Shown here: positions 33,187-38,025 of the stretch, one piece after another | How positions within the stretch are numbered: the stretch's first letter is position 1 | Layout of the letters: every line of letters starts with the position of its first letter | Assembly (NCBI RefSeq): GCF_001279005.1 | Contig: NZ_LGCN01000234.1 | Coordinates: 1-38,025 of the forward strand | DNA: 38,025 bases | Reading direction: 5' to 3' | Source: Streptomyces caelestis | GTDB lineage: Bacteria > Actinomycetota > Actinomycetes > Streptomycetales > Streptomycetaceae | Notes under the pieces: model-generated | What the model was told of the DNA's origin: nothing | Databases searched by the model: none | Seen by the model: only the letters and a program-made list of their open reading frames with translations | Program-made: the position numbers and the translations under genes

Positions 33187-33201
33187 AATCATTTAATGAT
33201 T
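33187..33201. promoter_or_regulatory. candidate operator for the FCD regulator
   Basis: AATCAT TTA ATGATT is a perfect six-base inverted repeat around three bases, entirely AT-rich apart from one C and one G in a very GC-rich region. It lies between the divergent regulator (starts at 33135) and dehydratase (starts at 33280) genes. FCD regulators typically bind short AT-rich palindromes of this kind. A TTGACC hexamer (33200-33205) overlaps its edge and could be a -35 box. Confidence 0.75.
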
Positions 33202-33279
33202 GACCCCCAGGGTAGCGGACCCGCACCCGACGACGCCGCATCGCGCAGCGGACGACGCCAAAGCCATGGGAGTGTCCAC

Positions 33280-35016
33280 ATGACCGACGGTAGGAGGACG
33301 AACCGCCGCAGTCAGGCATGGTTCGGCGCACAGGGCCGCAGCGGGATGCTGTACCGCTCCTGGATGCGCAACCAGGGGTTCGGGCACGAGGTGTTCGACG
33401 GGCGTCCCGTCATCGGCGTCGCGACCAGTGCCTCCGAACTCGCGCCGTGCAACGCCCATCTGACACGCGTCGCCGAGGCCGTCAAGCGCGGGGTGTGGCA
33501 GGCGGGCGGCCTGCCGCTGCAGTTCCCCACCATGGCCACCGGCGAGACCCTGATGCGCCCCACCGCCATGCTGTACCGCAACCTCATGGCCATGGAGGTC
33601 GAGGAGCTGATCCGGGCCAACCCGCTCGACGGTGTCGTGCTGCTGTCCGGCTGCGACAAGACGACCCCCGCCATGCTCATGGGCGCCGCCAGCGTCGACC
33701 TGCCCGCCGTCATGGTCACCGGCGGGCCGATGCTCAACGGCAAGTACCGGGGCCAGGACGTGGGATCCGGCACCCATGTGTGGAAGTTCGAGGAAGACCT
33801 GAAGACCGGCCGGATGACCGAGGAGGAGTGCTTCTTCGCGGAAGGCTGCATGGCCCGCTCCAACGGGCACTGCATGACGATGGGGACCGCCTCGACGATG
33901 GCCTGCGTGGCCGAGGCGCTCGGCATGCAGCTGCCGGGCTCGGCGGCGTGGCCCGCGGTCGACTCCCGGCGGATGGAGACCGCGCAGGCGGCGGGACGGC
34001 GCATCGTGGGGATGGTGGAGGAGGAGCTTCGGCCCTCGCGGATCCTGACGCGGGAGGCGTTCGAGAACGCCATCCGGGTCAACGCGGCCATCGGCGGTTC
34101 CACGAACGCCGTCATCCATCTCACCGCCCTCGCCGGACGCGTCGGCGTCGAGCTGAGCCTGCGGGACTTCGACGACCTGGTCCGCGCGGTGCCGACCCTG
34201 GTCAACCTGATGCCCAGCGGCACGTACCTCATGGAGGACTTCTGCTACGCGGGCGGGCTGCCCGCCGTCATGGCCGAACTGCTCGGCGGCGAGCTGCTGC
34301 ACGGAGGGCCGGTCACGGTCACCGGACGCACTGTCGCCGAGAACACCGAGCACGCCGAGCGGGTCGGCTCCGACGTCATCACCGCCCTCGACGCCCCCTT
34401 CCAGCCGGCCGGCACCGGAATCGCCGTCCTGAGCGGCAACCTGTGCCCCGACGGCGCCGTGATCAAGCAGTCCGCCGCGTCACCGCACCTGCTCACCCAC
34501 CGCGGCCCCGCCCGTGTCTTCGACTCCCCCGAGGCCTATCACGAGGTCGCCGACGATCCGGAACTCGACATCGACGAGAACACCGTCATCGTCATCCGCA
34601 ACGCCGGCCCCCGGGGCTACCCCGGCATGCCCGAGGTCTCCAACGTCCCGCTGCCCGCCAAGCTGCTGAAGGCCGGCGTCACGGACATGGTGCGCGTCTG
34701 CGACGGCCGGATGAGCGGCACCGGCTACGGAACGGTGGTCCTCCACGTGGCGCCCGAGGCCGCCGTCGGCGGACCGCTCGCCCTGGTGCGCGACGGGGAC
34801 CCCGTCGTCCTCGACGTCCCGAACCGCGCCCTGCGCCTGGACGTGGACGACGCCGAGCTCGCGCGGCGCCGGCAGGAGTGGACGCCGCCCGCCGAGCGGT
34901 ACACCGGCGGCTACACCTGGCTCTACACCCGGCACGTGGAACAGGCCGACCGGGGCGCCGACTTCGGGTTCCTGCGCGGAAGCCGCGGACACGAGGTCCC
35001 CCGCGACTCCCACTGA
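33280..35016 (+). CDS. IlvD/Edd-family sugar-acid dehydratase (arabonate/xylonate type)
   Basis: A 578-residue iron-sulfur dehydratase of usual length. Cluster and metal ligands are in ELAPCNAHL, LLSGCDKTTPAM and RSNGHCMTMGTAST; further landmarks are IRVNAAIGGSTNAVIHL and VCDGRMSGTGYGTVVLHV. The opening RRSQAWFGAQGRSGMLYRSWMRNQG is characteristic of the L-arabonate/D-xylonate group rather than of true IlvD. It converts an aldonate to a 2-keto-3-deoxy sugar acid. ATG 33280 has GGGAG seven bases upstream. It lies 46 bp before the FAH-family gene and is probably repressed through the palindrome at 33187-33201. Confidence 0.88.
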   Translation: MTDGRRTNRRSQAWFGAQGRSGMLYRSWMRNQGFGHEVFDGRPVIGVATSASELAPCNAHLTRVAEAVKRGVWQAGGLPLQFPTMATGETLMRPTAMLYRNLMAMEVEELIRANPLDGVVLLSGCDKTTPAMLMGAASVDLPAVMVTGGPMLNGKYRGQDVGSGTHVWKFEEDLKTGRMTEEECFFAEGCMARSNGHCMTMGTASTMACVAEALGMQLPGSAAWPAVDSRRMETAQAAGRRIVGMVEEELRPSRILTREAFENAIRVNAAIGGSTNAVIHLTALAGRVGVELSLRDFDDLVRAVPTLVNLMPSGTYLMEDFCYAGGLPAVMAELLGGELLHGGPVTVTGRTVAENTEHAERVGSDVITALDAPFQPAGTGIAVLSGNLCPDGAVIKQSAASPHLLTHRGPARVFDSPEAYHEVADDPELDIDENTVIVIRNAGPRGYPGMPEVSNVPLPAKLLKAGVTDMVRVCDGRMSGTGYGTVVLHVAPEAAVGGPLALVRDGDPVVLDVPNRALRLDVDDAELARRRQEWTPPAERYTGGYTWLYTRHVEQADRGADFGFLRGSRGHEVPRDSH

Positions 35017-35062
35017 GCCCGCCCCCGGCGGCCGCCCCCTCGCAACCAGGAGAGCATCGATC

Positions 35063-36250
35063 GTGGAATCGGCAGCAGAGCGTCCCCGTCCGGTCCTCAC
35101 CGCCGGCTCCGTCCTGCCGGAGGACGCCGATCGGGCCGCCCTCGTCGCGCGCGTCCACGACCCGGAAGGGGACGGACCGTGCGTGGCCGCGGTCCGTGGC
35201 GAGCACGTCGTCGACCTGACGGCCCTCGCTCCCACCGTCTCCGACCTCATGGAACGCGACGACGCGGCGGCGGTCGTCCGGGAGGCCGACGGCGGACGCG
35301 CCTGGCGTCTGGACGACCTGCTGCAGGCACCGCCCGGCCGCCGTGACGTGCCGCATCTGCTCGCCCCCGTCGACCTCCAGGTGATCAAGGCCGCGGGGGT
35401 CACCTTCGCCCGGAGCCTGCTGGAACGCGTCATTGAAGAACGTACGGGCGGCGATCCGGCGCAGGCCGCGAGGGTACGGGCCCGTGTCGGGCAGGTGGTG
35501 GGCGGCAGACTCGACGGCATCCGTCCGGGATCGCCGGAGGCGGCCAGGGCCAAGGAACTGCTCGTTTCGGAAGGACTGTGGTCGCAGTACCTGGAGGTCG
35601 GGATCGGTCCGGACCCGGAGGTGTTCACCAAGGCCCCCGTGATGTCCGCGGTCGGCACCGGCGCCGACATCGGGGTTCTCGGCGCCTCCGTGTGGAACAA
35701 CCCCGAGCCCGAAGCCGTCCTCGTCGTGGACTCGCGCGGCCGGGTGCGCGGCGCGACGCTCGGCAACGACGTCAACCTCCGCGACATCGAGGGACGCAGC
35801 GCCCTGCTGCTGTCCCGTGCGAAGGACAACAACGCCTCCTGCGCGATCGGCCCGTTCGTCCGCGTACTCGACGAGGACTTCGGCCTCGACGCCGTACGCG
35901 GGCTCGACATCGGCCTGCGGATCGACGGCACGGACGGCTACGTCCTGCGGGGCAGCAGTTCCTTGCGCGAGATCAGCCGCGACGTGCTGGACCTGGTGGC
36001 CGCCACACACGGCGCGCACCATCAGTACCCGGACGGTTTCGCGCTGTTCACGGGCACGTTGTTCGCCCCCACCGAGGACCGGCAGGCGCCCGGCGCGGGC
36101 TTCACCCACGAGTACGGCGACGTCGTACGGATCTCCAGCCCGCGACTCGGCGAGCTGGTCAACACCGTCGTCCCCAGCGAGGAGGCCGCGCCGTGGACGT
36201 TCGGAGTGGGAGCGCTGATGCGCAGCCTCGCCCGCCGCGGCGTGCTGTGA
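35063..36250 (+). CDS. fumarylacetoacetate hydrolase-family protein, likely 2-keto-3-deoxy sugar-acid dehydratase
   Basis: A 395-residue protein with the FAH fold in its C-terminal 230 residues: the lid helix KAAGVTFARSLLERVIEER, GPDPEVFTKAPVMSAVGTGADIG, NNPEPEAVLVVDSRG, GNDVNLRDIEGRS, and FTGTLFAPTEDR. The Glu/Asp metal ligands of the family are in NNPEPE and NDVNLRD. Long FAH proteins next to arabonate/xylonate dehydratases usually convert the 2-keto-3-deoxy acid to alpha-ketoglutarate semialdehyde (Weimberg-type route). GTG 35063 has AGGAGAG about nine bases upstream. The semialdehyde dehydrogenase that would finish the route is not in the window. Confidence 0.85.
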   Translation: MESAAERPRPVLTAGSVLPEDADRAALVARVHDPEGDGPCVAAVRGEHVVDLTALAPTVSDLMERDDAAAVVREADGGRAWRLDDLLQAPPGRRDVPHLLAPVDLQVIKAAGVTFARSLLERVIEERTGGDPAQAARVRARVGQVVGGRLDGIRPGSPEAARAKELLVSEGLWSQYLEVGIGPDPEVFTKAPVMSAVGTGADIGVLGASVWNNPEPEAVLVVDSRGRVRGATLGNDVNLRDIEGRSALLLSRAKDNNASCAIGPFVRVLDEDFGLDAVRGLDIGLRIDGTDGYVLRGSSSLREISRDVLDLVAATHGAHHQYPDGFALFTGTLFAPTEDRQAPGAGFTHEYGDVVRISSPRLGELVNTVVPSEEAAPWTFGVGALMRSLARRGVL

Positions 36251-36278
36251 GACGACCACCCGCCCGGCCCCGCGGCCC

Positions 36279-36323
36279 GGTGTGCGCGGCGCCGCCGCTG
36301 TGGTGACGTGCGCCGCGCACACC
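36279..36323. terminator. bidirectional hairpin between convergent genes
   Basis: GGTGTGCGCGGCG and CGCCGCGCACACC form a perfect 13-base-pair stem with a 19-base loop in the 77 bases between the FAH-family stop (36250) and the GH3 stop (36328). The position suits a terminator for both strands. Confidence 0.75.
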
Positions 36324-36327
36324 TGGT

Positions 36328-38025
36328 TCACGCCGGGGCGACCGGCTCCTGCAGGATCGTGGCGTGCAGGCGCCGCGTGTGATCCACGTGGCGCTCGGCT
36401 CCGGTCAACGCGACCCTGGCCGTCAGGCGCGGATCCGCGCTGGAGGCGGCGAACCTCACCTCCAGCTCACCCGGTTCGACGACGCGCCGGCCGTCGCGGC
36501 CGGTGAAGGAGGCGAGGTCGGCCGGGACCGTGACGCTCAGACGCCGGGCCTCGCCCGGCTCCAGTGCGACCCGGGTGTAACCGACGAGGCGCTGCACCGG
36601 CTGGACGACGGAGGCGACCGGGTCGTGCAGATAGAGTTGGACGACCTCGGTCCCGGACCGCCCGCCGGTGTTGCGGACGGTGAAGGCGAGGGCGAACTCG
36701 CCGTCCGTCGGAGCCTCCTGGACCTCCACGGCCAGGTCGTTCCAGTCGAACCGCGTGTAGGACAGCCCGTGGCCGAAGGCGAACGCGGGGGTCGGGTCGA
36801 TGTTGGACACCGCGCCGGCGTGCGCGAGCCGCGCCCCGAGGTACGTGCCCGGCTGGGATCCCGGCCCGCGCGGCACGCCGACCGGGAGACGTCCGGAGGG
36901 ATTGACACGGCCGCTGAGCACCCCGGCGATCGCATGCGTGCCCTCCTCGCCCGGGAAGAAGGACTGCACGATCGCCGCGGACTCCTCCACGGCGCGGCCG
37001 AGGGCGTACGGTCGTCCGGCCAGCAGCACGGTGACCACGGGTGTCTCGAGGTCGAGCAGGGTGTCGAGGAGGTGCTGCTGGGCGCCGGGCAGGGCGAGGG
37101 ACTCCGCGTCGCAGCCCTCGCCGCTGGTGCCCCGCCCGAAGAGTCCGGCGCGGTCGCCGAGCACCAGCAGGGCGACGTCGGCCTCGCGTGCCAACCGGAC
37201 GGCCTCGCGGAGGCCGCAGAGGTCCCCGTCGTCGATGCCGGTGCCGCGGGCGACCGTGATCTCGGCGTCGGGGAACTCGGCGGCCAGGGTCTCGCGCAGG
37301 GTGGGCAGCTCGATGCCGAGGGGGGTCCCCGGGTGGCGGACGCCGATGTGCTGGGGGAAGGAGTAGCAGCCCAGTACGGCGACGGGTTCGTCGGCGTTGG
37401 GGCCGATCAGCGCGATGCGGCGCGGCCTCTCGAACGGCAGGGTGCCGTCGTTGCTCAGCAGCACGACCGCTTCCTCGGCGAGCGTGCGGGCCAGGGCGCG
37501 GTTTTGCGGACCGTCCAGGTCGATCCGGCCGCGCAGGGCGTCGGGGTCGTCCGGGTCCGCCCCGTCGAGCGCCGCCGGCACGGGGTTCCAGTCCGGGTCG
37601 AGCAGGCCGAGTGCCACTTTCTGGGCGAGTACCCGACGCACGGCGCGATCGACCAGCGCCTCGGGGACGCGGCCGTCGGCTACGGCCTCGGCGAGCGGCG
37701 CGCCGAACGTCTTGACGTTGGGCAGTTCGACGTCGACGCCCGCGTGCAGCGCCGTGCCGGCGGCGCCCGCCCAGTCGGCCGCGACGCCGTGCAGGGTCTT
37801 CAGGAAGGCGATGGCGAAGTAGTCGGCGACGACGGTGCCGTCGAAGCCCCAGGTGTCGCGGAGCAGTCCGGTCAACAGGTCCTCGTCGGCCGCGGCGGGC
37901 ACGCCGTCGGTGTCGGTGTAGGCGTTCATCACGGAGCGGGCGCCGCCCTCGCGGACCGCCATCTCGAACGGCGGCAGCAGGACGTCGGCCCGTTCGCGGG
38001 CGCCCATGGGGGCGGGGGCGAGGTT
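36328..38025 (-). CDS. glycoside hydrolase family 3 enzyme (beta-glucosidase/beta-xylosidase), 5' end outside window
   Basis: At least 565 residues of a GH3 enzyme; the frame stays open through the right edge (NLAPAPMGARERADVL), so the N-terminal barrel start is missing. The catalytic aspartate is in WGFDGTVVADYFA; the second domain starts at EEAVVLLSNDGTLPF and includes LVLGDRAGLFGRGTSGEGCD; the C-terminal fibronectin-like domain is recognised from AFTVRNTGGRSGTEVVQLYL. Without the N-terminus a signal peptide cannot be judged. Convergence with a pentonate operon makes beta-xylosidase plausible, but the specificity is inferred only from context. Confidence 0.9.
   Translation of the reverse strand, partial: NLAPAPMGARERADVLLPPFEMAVREGGARSVMNAYTDTDGVPAAADEDLLTGLLRDTWGFDGTVVADYFAIAFLKTLHGVAADWAGAAGTALHAGVDVELPNVKTFGAPLAEAVADGRVPEALVDRAVRRVLAQKVALGLLDPDWNPVPAALDGADPDDPDALRGRIDLDGPQNRALARTLAEEAVVLLSNDGTLPFERPRRIALIGPNADEPVAVLGCYSFPQHIGVRHPGTPLGIELPTLRETLAAEFPDAEITVARGTGIDDGDLCGLREAVRLAREADVALLVLGDRAGLFGRGTSGEGCDAESLALPGAQQHLLDTLLDLETPVVTVLLAGRPYALGRAVEESAAIVQSFFPGEEGTHAIAGVLSGRVNPSGRLPVGVPRGPGSQPGTYLGARLAHAGAVSNIDPTPAFAFGHGLSYTRFDWNDLAVEVQEAPTDGEFALAFTVRNTGGRSGTEVVQLYLHDPVASVVQPVQRLVGYTRVALEPGEARRLSVTVPADLASFTGRDGRRVVEPGELEVRFAASSADPRLTARVALTGAERHVDHTRRLHATILQEPVAPA

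Noticed and set aside
33200..33228. Complete sigma-70-type promoter for the dehydratase gene
   Set aside because: TTGACC is present but no TANNNT hexamer occurs at a suitable spacing, so only the palindrome was annotated.

Overview
The window is high-GC actinomycete DNA, most likely from a Streptomyces. Third codon positions are almost all G or C, GTG and TTG starts are common, and the families present (orphan Nuo cluster, STAS/ATPase switch pair, DUF2236 oxygenase, short FGE-like protein, FCD regulator with an IlvD/Edd dehydratase) are typical of that genus. The density of broken genes and insertion-sequence scars suggests an accessory region. No rRNA, tRNA or CRISPR array was seen.

Positions 1-6210 are a block of minus-strand metabolic genes, most of them damaged. 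A FAD-linked oxidase is cut off by a fragment of an IS630 transposase. An intact mandelate racemase/muconate lactonizing-type enzyme follows, coupled to a pyruvate-oxidase-like TPP enzyme that is frameshifted at a run of eight G. A second TPP enzyme has lost its N-terminal domain and is joined directly to a selA that has lost its C-terminal part.

Positions 7060-15610 hold the best-preserved unit: a tightly overlapping minus-strand operon for the membrane arm of a complex I-like machine (a small ORF, nuoA, a NuoB-like/His-rich/NuoD-like fusion, nuoH, nuoJ, nuoK, nuoL, nuoM, nuoN). No NuoE, F, G or I is present and the NuoB-like part has no cluster-binding cysteines, so the electron source is unclear.

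Positions 15611-19007 are sparse: one DUF1330 gene, one 56-residue ORF, and scraps of an anti-sigma ATPase, a TetR regulator and probably a DUF2127-like protein. Positions 19008-20022 hold a divergent anti-sigma ATPase and STAS pair. Positions 20327-22620 hold a two-gene operon of a cis-prenyltransferase and a DUF2236 (MpaB/latex-clearing-like) oxygenase with a C-terminal EF-hand domain. A membrane protein of ABC-2/Pip type follows.

Positions 23917-28969 are a mobile-element zone: a decayed IS5-type element, an endonuclease VII-like gene, a complete-ended IS630 element with TA target duplication lying between that gene and an FGE-like gene, then IS21-like and IS1182-like scraps. A large secreted alpha/beta hydrolase follows (29076-31844). 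The right end (32437-38025) looks like a pentose-oxidation locus: an FCD-type GntR regulator with a clear AT-rich palindromic operator, a sugar-acid dehydratase, a fumarylacetoacetate-hydrolase-family dehydratase, and a convergent, incomplete GH3 glycosidase.
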